From: Elysia crispata
Lineage: Eukaryota > Mollusca > Gastropoda > Plakobranchidae
Length of the DNA stretch: 64,000 nucleotides
Assembly (NCBI GenBank): GCA_033675545.1
Contig: JAWDGP010000257.1
Location: 61,001-125,000 of the forward strand
Direction: 5' to 3'
Of the stretch, positions 52,174 through 64,000 are shown one piece after another. Positions within the stretch are counted from its first letter, which is position 1, and every line of letters begins with the position of its first letter. A program made the translations under genes and the position numbers. Under the pieces are notes generated by a model. It had not been told where the DNA came from. It did not search any database and worked only from the letters and a program-made list of their open reading frames with translations.

Positions 52174-53872
52174 TCTTGTAGGTAAACTTAATGAACAGAT
52201 TTTCAGTGATTATTTAGATTGTTATCTACAGGTATAACAGGGAAAGTCCTAGGTCTTACATTGTTTTCGTAAGTTAGGACCTGTTCTTTACTTATATCAA
52301 GGCATCATTCAGACAGCCTAATATTCCATATTCCAGCCTTTAGAATACACCCGACTTTTTTCTTTATGACATATTATGGCCACAAAGCTTTGAAGTTCAC
52401 AAACTCATGATGAACCACATCCAAATCATAAAGAATAGAGCCAAATTTAACTCCCATTGCCAATTCTATAGTTTTTTGTTGTTGGTTGTTTTTTTTTTTT
52501 TTCGTTTGTTTGTTTGTTTTGTTTGTTTTTTTTTGTTTGTTGTTGTTTTTTTGTTGTTTTTTTTTTTTGGCCTTCACAAGATATGGAGAATCGTAATGAA
52601 ATTGCTGATAGTTTACATCTACTTTTGCTTCTTTGATTTGAACACCAGTGTCATTGTATGAAATATGATAAATAAAGCGTGCAAACTAATTTATACCTGA
52701 TATTTTCTTAACTTATCTATGTTGACGAAATACAAAATAGATATTCTTTGTTAAGGTGATCTTAAAGAAACTAATATAATGACTTTTCACGCGATTCACT
52801 TATTATAACGGCAGCTGTGAAATGCATATTATCAAGTAATAGTTAAACAAAATTTAACAATAAAATATACTTTAATCAACTGTTAAAATGTATGAAAGAT
52901 TAAAAATTTATGTTAATTTCCACGTTGAACTTATTCTTACAGAGTTTGGTTAAAATTAACGTACCATATAAAGAATATTGATATTTTCTTACAATTTAAC
53001 TTTCTCTTCTTAAAATAAATACGTTTTTGAATAATGGGCTTCGCAGTTATTATTTATATCTTTTTAATTTATTACGATGAAGCATTGTTTTATTTTATTT
53101 TTTTTTTTTAATCGGTTGTTTCGCGTGAGCAAGTTTATCTCTTAAAGTAAAGATCTTGCAATGAAACCTTCTCTCAATCAAAGTTTGCTTGAAAAAAAAC
53201 AATAAACGACTGGTGGACCGATACTGATGGCGAATTATAGGCAATATGTTTTTATTTCTTTTATTTATTTATTTTTTTATTACATATATATATAATATAT
53301 AGATCTATAAACGAATTAGTTCCTCCATGGCGCACAATGCTGGGAAACTAAAAGCAGAATATTTTAAAACATTAGGAACCCATGGTATTTGAGATTCTTC
53401 TTTAAAGCTACGCTGACAGTCCTCTACAAATAGATATCGATTATTTCTAATGTTGTAATGAAAACCACGAAACCGTATCACCGTAAATTGAAAAATAACG
53501 CCCAGGAATAGAAATAAAGCGAGGCAATAATATCTAATTTCTGATCTATGGCTCGTACATCTTAGAAGATGATCTATCGCACAAAGTTTACTCAGCTGAG
53601 ACTCAATTTCCTTGCTTTCTTATTCTTGAGTAATTATAGCAGAGCTACGTAGCTTTGTAAGCAGGGTTGTATCGTGATGGGTGAAATGACAAGAGTTGGT
53701 GTATAGACCAGAAATCCTCAGATAGTCTCCGGTCTAATCCAAACACTCGAGTCTACATACACTGTAATCACACAAGGAGAGAAATCACAGTGGATAGCAT
53801 AATAATTGTTATCAATTAACTTCACGAAACCATGAACACAATATTTTTTTCTTCAGTCAATATATTAAAAGA

Positions 53873-54086
53873 GTTACCTAGCTGGTTAGCTAGACAGGAT
53901 ATATTTAAACTTTAATGCGTGATAACATTTTAAATTTTACTGCAGAGTATGTTAATCTTCTCTATATAATATGAGATCAGAGAACCACATGTTGCAAACA
54001 TAAAATAAGAGAAATCATAAAAAGACAGTTGTCTAAATTAAAAGTCATCAGCATAAATAGGTAGAAAGACATAATATAGAGTAAAT

Positions 54087-54123
<37 letters not shown>

Positions 54124-54263
54124 GTAATTTTCCTCTGTCTCTCCTCCATATCAGGGATTTAGAACACACTTAACTCTTTCCTGTTTCTGAGCACACGAAA
54201 CTTTAGCATAACTGAAACTAAGCCATTCAATGATCAAGATCTCTACCGCTTATCACTGATGCC
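53873..54263. repeat. Local duplication, copy A
   Basis: It begins GTTACCTAGCTGGTTAGCTA and ends near CGCTTATCACTGATG. The same succession of landmarks (TATTTAAACTTTA, ACTCTTTCCTGT, AATGATCAAGATCT) recurs in copy B at 54758-55078, about 885 bp downstream. A TA microsatellite (54092-54120) lies inside copy A only. Confidence 0.7.
54092..54120. repeat. (TA)n microsatellite
   Basis: About 14 TA units inside duplication copy A. Confidence 0.9.
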
Positions 54264-54323
54264 TCTTCAACTTATTATGACCTTTTCCCCTTAAAAAGAT
54301 AAGGAAGAACTATTGAGACAGAG

Positions 54324-54545
<222 letters not shown>

Positions 54546-54582
54546 CGGGGTGGGTAGCGATAAGAAATTGAACTTCTTGAAG

Positions 54583-54700
54583 GGAAATTATCTGAAAGTC
54601 ATTTGTGGTAGATTTCATATTTATGCAAGGTAAATAAGATAAGATCTCAATCTTTCGATTTTGGTTGCTTCCCTTGGACCAAATGAAAGTGGAAAAGTTG
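54583..54700. repeat. Dispersed duplicate block, copy 2
   Basis: Partner of 51618-51748, same orientation, about 3 kb away, and also preceded by a GA tract (54328-54542). Confidence 0.7.
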
Positions 54701-54757
54701 AACTGCGAAGAAGCTTTGTGAAAGCACGTACAAGGCTCTATCACCCACCGAATAAAA

Positions 54758-55078
54758 GTTACCTAGCTGGATAGTTAGACAGGTTATATTTAAACTTTAG
54801 AACGTGATGGTATTTCAAATCTTATCGCAGTGTAGGTTTGTCTTATGTATGTACATGAGTATCAGAGAACCTCAAGAAGCAAACTCAAAAGAAGAAAACT
54901 GAGAAATATGCAGTTGTTGATTTAATAGCCAGTAAACAAACATGCTGCAAAGTAAATGAACTCTACATCAATGATTCAGGACACACCAAACTCTTTCCTG
55001 TGTCTAAACATATATGAAATCCAACAGGAGTTATCGTCATCGAATGATCAAGATCTGCACTCCGCTTAACACTGATGA
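54758..55078. repeat. Local duplication, copy B
   Basis: Direct-repeat partner of 53873-54263, diverged by substitutions and indels. A long GA tract (54328-54542) and a further duplicated block (54583-54700) separate the two copies. Confidence 0.7.
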
Positions 55079-55688
55079 TTATAAAGTATAGCGTTTTCAA
55101 CTTGTGGTTCTTAGTCCATGGAATCCTCCAACCCTTTTTTATAGAAATTACAAATTCAGGTCAGAGGTGCAACTTATCTGGTTTTCGGTTTGAAGTAAGA
55201 AAGGAAACATTGAGCCTTCTGTGGGTTTTACATTTAGATGGATGCGAAAAGATTGACACGAGAGATTGCGCAATTTTTTAAAATATAAATGAGTTAAGCT
55301 ACCTTAGGGCTTGAAGCATAGTTTTGTAGTAATTCGAGTTAGAAACTGTTCATTATTGTCGTATTTACATGTGCGTCCATTGTGACCAATATCATAAAAA
55401 TAATTATGAATAAAAATAATCACTACCACTATTTTTGAACAAACCTCTACTATCTAAGCCAAGGAATCTTCACTTGTCTGTCTGTCATCTGGGTTATGTC
55501 CTTCCTCTCCAGATTTTCTCACGTTCTTACACATTATCCTGGTTTTTTTAGTTTGCTCTCTTTTCCCTTTCTGTCTCTCTTGACTATTTCCTTATTATCA
55601 TGATATAGCCTAAAGTTTTTTTACAATTTTCTTTACAACTAATCCACCAATCGAGCAGACAGTCAATCAACTAATTTAGTGTTGAATC

Positions 55689-55693
55689 GATCG

Positions 55694-55734
<41 letters not shown>
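55689..55734. repeat. (ATCA)n tetranucleotide repeat
   Basis: About 11 ATCA units, followed to about 55830 by degenerate TCAATC/GTCAGT remnants. It matches the LINE tail unit seen at 36.05 and 40.77 kb, but no LINE body adjoins it. Confidence 0.85.
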
Positions 55735-56687
55735 GAAGTCAGTCGGTCAGTAAATCAATTTAGTCACCCATTCAATAGATTAATCAATCAAACAATTTTA
55801 CTCGTTCAGTCAGACAATCAACCAATCAAAGAGATGATCGAAATTTCACACACACTAAAATGCCTGTAGGAGTCCTTGCCTTGAGTCCTGGCGTTCAACC
55901 TTCCCCACAAAGAAGCTAAGGGCAATGAAGGAGACCCCAGACGGGCGGGCATCTGACGAGCCAGACTAGCAAAGATCGATAGCAAACCTTGTGGAGAGAC
56001 AAAAGCCGGATTGTGTCTAGACAGAGCGGATCCTCTTTTTCACCGCCTTCCTCTCCTGGCCTTCTATTACTTCACTTTCTGCAGTTCCAGCTTTCAGAAA
56101 GGATATTTTTTAAAGAACAGAGTGAAAAACAAACTTGTAATCCAATTCTTATACGATCTTAAAGTGTGTCTTAATTAAAGATTTTTTAAAAATAAATTTT
56201 GTTCATATTTCAAATTGTCTTTTTTCTCTTGTTGTTAAGTATATTTTTAACTTGCTTTTTTTTTTTTCATCTCAAAAGCTATTATCGTACCTGAAATAAA
56301 CCTTTCCCGACAGTTTGTCTTAAAATACATTTATCTATCTTTCTTTCTATTTCTAAATCTATTGATCAATCTATCAAACCATCCATCCTTCCATATATCC
56401 ATCTATTTATTTCCTTATACATCGATCTACCATCTATCCAACAATTTATCGACATATCCATATGTCTATTTATCTATTTATAAATCTTTCTTTCTAAATA
56501 TTTATCTATTTACTAAATCACCTACTGATTAATTCACCTTAAAAATGTATTTTCTTCATTTAACACATCCATTACTATATTCTCCATCATTTCTCTTTCT
56601 TTTTTGAAAAAAAAAAAAACGTTTTCTAGTTAAATAACCGTTAAATGACCTTGCAATATGCAAATCTCTACCAGAAGCGTTCGATAA

Positions 56688-56775
56688 GTAGTTCCCCTCC
56701 CCCTCCCCAACCCCCCGCCCAAAATCTGCCTCTCCCCCTCCCCCACCCCCCGCCCAAAATCTTCCTCTCCCCCAT
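56688..56775. repeat. Two copies of a 35-bp C-rich unit
   Basis: CCCCCCGCCCAAAATCT occurs at 56711 and again at 56746, each with matching CCTC/CCCC flanks. The - strand is correspondingly G-rich, with closely spaced runs of four to six G. Confidence 0.85.
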
Positions 56776-57059
56776 ACCAAGGCCAGACCCCAGACAGTCA
56801 GCCAGACCCGGACCGGTCGATGCGAGTATTTGCATGCGCTCACCAGGGGTTCAGTGTGATGCAACATCCACAGGAGAGTCAATTTGATACCTCTGGTCCA
56901 CAGCGCTAGACAGCAGCGTTTCGAGAGCTTGGTCTCCATGTGTTTATAATGACCTCTTCCGAGAGATTTTTTTTTCTTTTGAGGGGAATCTGATATCACT
57001 CTGTGTGCCATTTTCTTTCCTTGTGTGTTTGTACATGCTCCATCCTGTCTCTTTCTCCT

Positions 57060-57360
57060 TAGTTCTTTCACGCTCTGTCTCTGTCTGTCTGTCTTTCTTT
57101 CTCGGTCTCTTTCTATCTTTCCCTCTCTCTCTCCCTTTCTCTGTCTCTGTCTCTGTCTCTGTCTCTCTCTGTCTCTCTCTCTCTGTCTCTCTGTCTCTCT
57201 CTCACTCTCTCTCTCTCTTTCTCCCTTGATGTTTGTCTGTCTGTTTCTTTTCTGCCCTTCCTCTATCTCCTTTGTCTTTCTGTCTCTCATCCGCGTCATT
57301 TTCTCTGCCTTTCTCTCTCTCCTCATCTTTATCTCCCTCTCACTCTATCTGCCTCTTTTT
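57060..57360. repeat. Degenerate TC/TCTG pyrimidine tract
   Basis: Mixed TCTC, TCTG and TTTC units on the + strand, including (TCTCTG)n at about 57141-57160. The open frames across it are repeat translation. Confidence 0.9.
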
Positions 57361-58215
57361 TTGCTTTTTTCATAATTGTGGATGAAAGACAAGGCAAAAA
57401 AAAATAATAAAATAAATATAAACACTTAATAATCCAAGTATAAGTCAATTGCGTGCCTTGACCTCTTGATTTTAATGAATGATAGAGGACGCAGTGGCGA
57501 ATAAGAATAAATCATCCAGCCAATGTTTGTTTCAAAAGCCGAAATACCTCATCTGTCATCTGAATTTATCACTTCTTTAACTAGAGTTTAAAATTTTCCA
57601 TACGATTAAATTACAACTAGTGTGGTCACTAACGAATCAATTGAAGAAATCCTTACATGTTAGACCTAGACAAATCAGTTGGTTTTGTGGCTCTTCCTTA
57701 GAAATGAGATTATGTTTCTATATTTATTTCCAATTAAAAACAAATTTTGTATGGACACAAGTTATCGCGAACTAGATATCTCACAAACTATTTTCCGTCT
57801 TGGTGTGATCTGTTCGAAGTCTTCTCCCATCTGAGGTCCTGTTAGAAGTACTTACACAAGTTAACGTGTTAGACTTCAAGTGAGTTTAAATGATGTTTGG
57901 TAGCATAACAGTTTTTAATTGGATTTTTTTTTTTACTGTGTTGTGTATACAACCCGCTAGTTTCTGTATAAAATATTTGTTTTTATCCGACAGCAATCTA
58001 TATTTGTTTCATCCCTGTCTCTCTTCATCTTTTAATGTTTCGGTCTCTCTTTTATTGTTACCCATGTTTGACAATAATGGTCTGACATAAACATCGAAGG
58101 CCAGCCAATCTGTTTGCGTTCATATCTATATGGTGTCTGTCTCTTCCTCTGTGTTATCTTTTATTCAATCTGTCTTTTAATCTTCCTGTTGGTCTGTTTG
58201 CCTGTATCTCTCTCC

Positions 58216-58221
<6 letters not shown>

Positions 58222-58286
<65 letters not shown>
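58222..58286. repeat. (TC)n microsatellite
   Basis: About 32 TC units within a wider pyrimidine-rich stretch. Confidence 0.95.
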
Positions 58287-58291
<5 letters not shown>

Positions 58292-58882
58292 TTGTCTTTC
58301 TCTCTTTGTTTCTCTCTTTATTTCCCAATTTTTACAAATCAACTTACTCTTCTCCTCCAACAGCTATAGTTTTATTTCTCTTTCTCCCTGCGTCTTCAAC
58401 GAAGTCATTTTAGCATCAGTCCGAAAGATTTTTATCTGCATTTCCTCTTCCGTATAAATTATTCCCTCTATTCCATTTTCCGCCTGCCTCATCGATATGA
58501 TCCAATGTTATTCTCATTCCACAGACAACAAATCTCATCCATTTGCAAAGAAGCGAGAATCTTTTATTTCCATCCATCAAAGCTGTGCAATTCATACAGA
58601 CGGAGGCTTTGCATTGCATAATAAAACTATAAAAAGGTCTTGCACTTTCATTTTTAGGGTTTTGAATCCAGATTCTCATTACTCAACGGTGCTTCCTCTT
58701 TTGCTTTCTTTCCTATGTAATTTAAACATCAACGAAAACTTCGATCCTATCTGTATACCGATGAGTGTGAAATCATCTCACGCACACTTTGGTTACTGTC
58801 TCGCAGTATAAGTCATTTCCTTCTGTATTAAGTTTTCTCAACTTGCTTTTATGTTTCAATTCATTTTGTTATTTATAAACTC

Positions 58883-58987
<105 letters not shown>

Positions 58988-59208
58988 TCCTCTCAAAACC
59001 ATGACAAATATCTAACGAGTCTGTAATATTCAGGTTTCAATTAGTCTCAAAGGTTTCCACATTTATATTGTAATACTGAGAGGTATTGATATTTTATCCT
59101 TTGACATTTAATTGCTAAATCCATTATCAAAATGAATTGCCTTTTTCCAAACGGTTAGTGCAAAAAAGGAAATTTGCCAGTTCCGTAATTCAATTCCGAA
59201 AATGTATT

Positions 59209-59210
<2 letters not shown>

Positions 59211-59300
<90 letters not shown>

Positions 59301-59396
59301 TCTCTCTCTCTCTTTTTCTCTCTCTTTCTCTCTCTCTTTCTCTCTCTCTTTTTGCTCTCTCTCTCTCTGTTTCTCTCGCTCTTTCTCTCTCTTTTT

Positions 59397-59459
<63 letters not shown>

Positions 59460-59460
59460 A
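59211..59460. repeat. Compound (TC)n microsatellite
   Basis: Two pure TC blocks separated by (TCTCTTTC)n and TTTTGC variants at about 59299-59400. Confidence 0.95.
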
Positions 59461-59509
59461 CCTCACCCCTCTTTCCCTAAGAAAGGCCCAGCAAAGTAGG
59501 GCACAGTAA

Positions 59510-61590
59510 AAAAAAAGTTACCGCAAAGTCCATATCTTCATCTCACAATCTCTGCTTCTATCTTCCTTACTTCTCTTCATATAACAGGTTTTTTTTTATG
59601 ACTTCCCTTTCAATTCTTTGCTGTCTCCGCTTATTCCCCTCAAAAGCATTCAAAACTAAGATAATTTGACGTTAGATGATGATCAGCGCGATAAGTAAAG
59701 AATTATCCGCTACAGCTATCTCGACCTGTCCCTCTCTTTGTTATCTGTAAGCCTGTCTTTTAGTCTGTAGGCAAGATGCGGCTGTCTTTATCTATCTGAC
59801 TGTCCTTCCTTCTTTATCCTTGATCTTCTCTCGTCACTCAGTTCTCTAACCAACCAATTAATAAAAAAAAATAATTCATGCCACAAATTATTTTTTGTTT
59901 GTTTAAAAGTGCGTGAAGCTGGGCCGAGAAAATGGAAAAATCACGAATTGGTGCATTTGACTGGAGATCACTCAAAGTATTATTTACTTAGAAGATTGTC
60001 ACTCATAATTGTCCTTTTAATTTTGCTTGGAAATCGTTCTGACATAATCTTAATGATGACATACTCTTATCAAATATTCCTCTTAAATCAAGGAAAGTGA
60101 GTGAAATTCTGATCTGTCTGCTACTTTTAAGACTTTATCAATGCTAAGAGCTTTTCTCCTTTTTTTTTGAAAGCGACAGACAAGAGCTAATGCTCTGAGG
60201 CAGAGCTGTGTCTTCAGTGTGGCGCTCAAATTAACACATTATACGCAAATAAAAATAAAAGAGAAAAAAAATGAAACTTGAGGCGCAATCCAAAACAAAA
60301 AATGTATGAAAATATGATTTTGATGAGCTAAGTTTGCTTAATGTTATTAGCAAGTTTTGCGGCATATGGTAATACTCTTGTCTTTTCTTTTCTTTTTTTT
60401 TCTGCTTTTACATAATGCCGAGAAACGAAGGAATATTTCAAAATGCATTCAGCTATGAAACATCGTGGCGCCACGATTAATTAAGATAACCCTCTGTAGT
60501 TGGTGTGTGTCACACTAGAATCATGTTCAGTTTTGCTAGATAAAATTATATATTTGCTCATAAATAAAAATACCACAATGTATTGAAAGCTGCACCTTCT
60601 GCAGTACATGCATATGAAATTTTAGAGGAGAGAATAAGAATGATAGACGAACGTTATTAGTACCGGTACTTTATGTCATGGTTCCCCCCCAACTCATAAC
60701 GGAGGTAATATGAATGAATGAATCATGGATCAAGGCATTCAGTCTCTGCTGCGTTCTTTTTTTTTTTAACTTAGTGATTTTGCCCTAGGCTGTCTCAGTT
60801 ACCCATCATAGACAAACATATTGTTTTTCCTAAGAGACAAAACCTCTCTTCAGTGCAGTGAAAAAACATTGACTTCATCATTGCATTACAAACAGCTAAA
60901 ACCTTAACGCTTCAAAACAAGTCAAAAGTTTAAAGATAAAAAAAATGCGACAAAGATCTCATTTTTTTTTCAAACAAGAGTGTAATAATTGTTTCATACC
61001 ATGACCTAACATGCACTTGAAGTTTTTTAAAAGAAACGCATATCGTCTCGTCAGTTGTGGCTTGTCGTGCTTTGCCCGCTTCTCTCAAGCTACACCCTTT
61101 TGTGAGACGAGAGAGGCCCAAGTGGATACACCCTCGGAGTTATCTGCCCAGCGAACTGGCCACTTAGAGGGCGGGCTGATAAAGTTGCTGAGGGCTTGGA
61201 CTTGGATAAAGTAACCGCAAACTTTAAACTGCGAGCCATGGGAGAAAAACTCAGCGTCTGCGTTATTAAAGATCTCACAGTTAACAATTCCTTTTTGTTC
61301 AGTTACTGATTTAAAATGAGCTGTTTTTCCTCTTTCTGACTTTATGAAGTGAACGAAATGGTATCTTAAACAATTTTAAAAGTTTATTCTGACACAAAAA
61401 TTACATGGCTTAAATTTTATTAAGAAAATGCCTTCTGGATTTTTGCGAGACATCTTTATTGTGGGTGACTTTGCCCTATACAACAAATTCCTGGCACAGC
61501 ATTAAATATTTCTTAAATTCTCTCTAACAATTTCACTTTTATTTCTAGACGATCTGTTTCACAAAGCACTTGTTTCATTTCTATAATTTT
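59510..61590. other. Intergenic region, no gene recognised
   Basis: A perfect 16-bp palindrome ATCGTGGCGCCACGAT lies at 60462-60477. A more GC-rich patch at about 61070-61260 has short frames on both strands but no recognised product. Confidence 0.4.
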
Positions 61591-62128
<538 letters not shown>

Positions 62129-63496
62129 ATATCATCATCACCATCATTATTCCAGCTGGCAAGAATTTCTGAACTCTCCACATAGGAATGGAAAAACTGA
62201 GTTTACAAAGGTTTTAGCTGGCCAGCAATTTTTTTTTACCTCCATGTGATAGGATAAATAATTTGAAAACCAACAGCCCTTCTTCAGGACCCAAACATGG
62301 CACATGGCTCTGCTCTGATTCTCCTGGTCCGAAATCTCATTGTCGACGAATGAAGCTATCCACCCCGCTCCCCTCCCCTTTCCTTCTTTCTCTCTGAAAA
62401 CAGTTTCTACCCCCAATGTTCTTTAATCCCTGAGATAAATACACAGTTTCCATTGAATTTACTCTCGCAAAAAAAAATTGATGTATACCGGAAAGCTACA
62501 AGAATATGAGCGTGCGACCTTGGTTCACTTTAAAGTCATTTATCAGCTCGGGCCAAAGGGAATCAAAGGTCAAAGAGCCAGTGACCCCTAACAGTGGGAC
62601 TATAGGTCACAGCACCGCAGCTAATTCAACCTTAGCTTCGCGGCTCTGCTAGGCCTGACCCCGATTTATACATTATAATTATGATAATTGAATGAACTTA
62701 AAGCGTGTATGTGACTTAACATGCCTAGTTCTTCACAATTGTTGTATCCACCAGAATAATAAAGATATTTTACTCGTTTTTTTTTATATTTCGCACTATT
62801 AACGAAATTCGTTCTATACCTTCATCCTATCCGGCCCAAATTAGATTATGGAGAAAAGAAAACAAAAACGCTCGTTATTTTTCATCATTGTCAATGACGA
62901 ATTGAATGGGTACTGTTTTATCAGATGTGGCTACATACACATCTGATAACGGACGAAACTTGATGTAGCATGGTTAATAAAACAGGGCCCTCGAAGGAAA
63001 CATCAAAGGAATATTGGCGGTCACAAAATCAGGTGGGAAGTCATTACTAGAAGGCCTTTCATGACGATGCATATCTAAATAGTGCCATGGAACCTGGTAC
63101 ACAGAATGAAAGTGAAGCGGTTCAACATGATACATGTTCTATCTAAAACTACGTTTATGTACAGCTTAAACACACAAGGAGGAAATATGCAAATCCATAA
63201 AAAAATAAAGGCAGTATGATTAGAAAGGCAGGAAAAGGGGAGGGCTTTAGATTTATCTTTATTAAGTCGTTTTTTCATAGATAAGTAGGTAAAGTAATGT
63301 TGATAACACATGAGTAGATAAACTAAAAAATGCAGATCTTTATTCCGAAAAGTGATCTGCAAACAAATAATCACACAGATAGATAGAGAGATACATGCAT
63401 ACATGCATACATACATTACATACATACACACATACATACATACATACATACATACATACATACATACATACATACATACATACATACATACATACA

Positions 63497-63554
<58 letters not shown>

Positions 63555-64000
63555 AAGATAAGCAATAAGAATATATGAAATTTTCAAAAAAAAAAAAAAA
63601 AGAAAAAGAAAAAAAAAAGTGGCAGGCTTTGAAGAGGAATGAAATACAATGATAGTAAGCGTAAAACTAATCTCTCTAAGATTAGTCAGCAAATGCTTTT
63701 TACTCGAACTTTATTGGCAGAGATTTTTTCTATCTTGAGCGAGAATCGATAACATTTGTTATTATTGTTTCCTCCAAGGATAAGTCAGCTAATTTTGTTC
63801 CATTCATACTGAAAAAGAACTATGGCTTAGAAGAACAGGTGTGGTGAGTCGTCAAAAAGGACAGGGCTTCTACAGATATAATGATATTATGGATATTAGT
63901 ATTATATCTTTGACCTCAATTTACTTTTTACTCTGCGATGAGAGAAGGGTGTAACGGGTGAACCCACGGCTGTAGTTTAAGCTTGGCAGAGGAGGTAAAA
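62129..64000. other. Intergenic region, no gene recognised
   Basis: A GC-richer block at about 62505-62665 carries several AGGTCA/TGACC half-sites. The rest is AT-rich apart from the CATA/TA repeat. Confidence 0.4.
63390..63550. repeat. (CATA)n-(TA)n compound microsatellite
   Basis: CATA units to about 63498, then about 26 TA units. Confidence 0.95.

Noticed and set aside
56556-57326. A 256-codon - strand frame rich in Arg/Glu then Gly
   Set aside because: It spans the pyrimidine tract and the duplicated C-rich unit, and the remainder shows no recognisable domain or splice support.
63390-63550. Regular short repeats that might suggest a CRISPR-like array
   Set aside because: Units are 2-4 bp with no spacers; these are microsatellites, and the sequence is eukaryotic.

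Overview
The window is animal nuclear DNA. Genes are split by many GT-AG introns, the DNA is AT-rich, and it holds long microsatellites, LINE remnants and small DNA transposons. Gene style, repeat types and a secreted C-type-lectin/PAN protein fit a lophotrochozoan, most likely a mollusc such as a gastropod. That placement is inference; no species-specific marker is visible.

Three protein-coding genes can be reconstructed. On the + strand, 5518-15977 encodes mitochondrial glutaryl-CoA dehydrogenase (GCDH): 11 coding exons and 438 residues, the same length as the human enzyme. Its first intron has the hallmarks of a minor-spliceosome (U12-type) intron and a tandem CAGCAG acceptor. On the - strand and convergent with it, 36669-22374 encodes a DNAJC21/JJJ1-type J-protein of ribosome biogenesis: 15 coding exons, 629 residues, an HPD J domain and two U1-type C2H2 fingers. 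On the + strand, 47702-49983 encodes a 237-residue secreted protein with a signal peptide, a C-type-lectin-like domain and a PAN/apple-like domain in three exons.

Layout. 1-5.3 kb is non-coding with GA, TA and TC microsatellites. 5.5-16.25 kb is GCDH. 16.3-22.2 kb is the interval between the two convergent 3' ends and holds a degraded transposon-like coding remnant (about 20.57-21.4 kb). 22.2-36.7 kb is DNAJC21, whose introns carry two pogo/Tigger-like miniature elements (22845-23857 and 28542-29003), a TAA microsatellite and a 5'-truncated LINE copy. 37383-37593 is a 211-bp miniature element with an 8-bp target duplication. 38.85-40.8 kb has two unrelated LINE remnants joined at their 5' ends. 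41.4-47.7 kb is mostly featureless, with a further degraded miniature element, a LINE tail and a TTC/TTA microsatellite. 47.7-50.06 kb is the lectin/PAN gene. 50.1-64 kb has no recognisable gene; it contains many long microsatellites, a local segmental duplication, G-rich tracts and a few palindromic or hormone-receptor-like motifs.

The three genes are not functionally linked: one acts in mitochondrial lysine/tryptophan breakdown, one in cytosolic 60S ribosome maturation, and one is secreted. I found no clearly new multi-gene system. The strongest unusual signals are the U12-type intron in GCDH, the lectin/PAN architecture and the set of precisely bounded miniature transposons.
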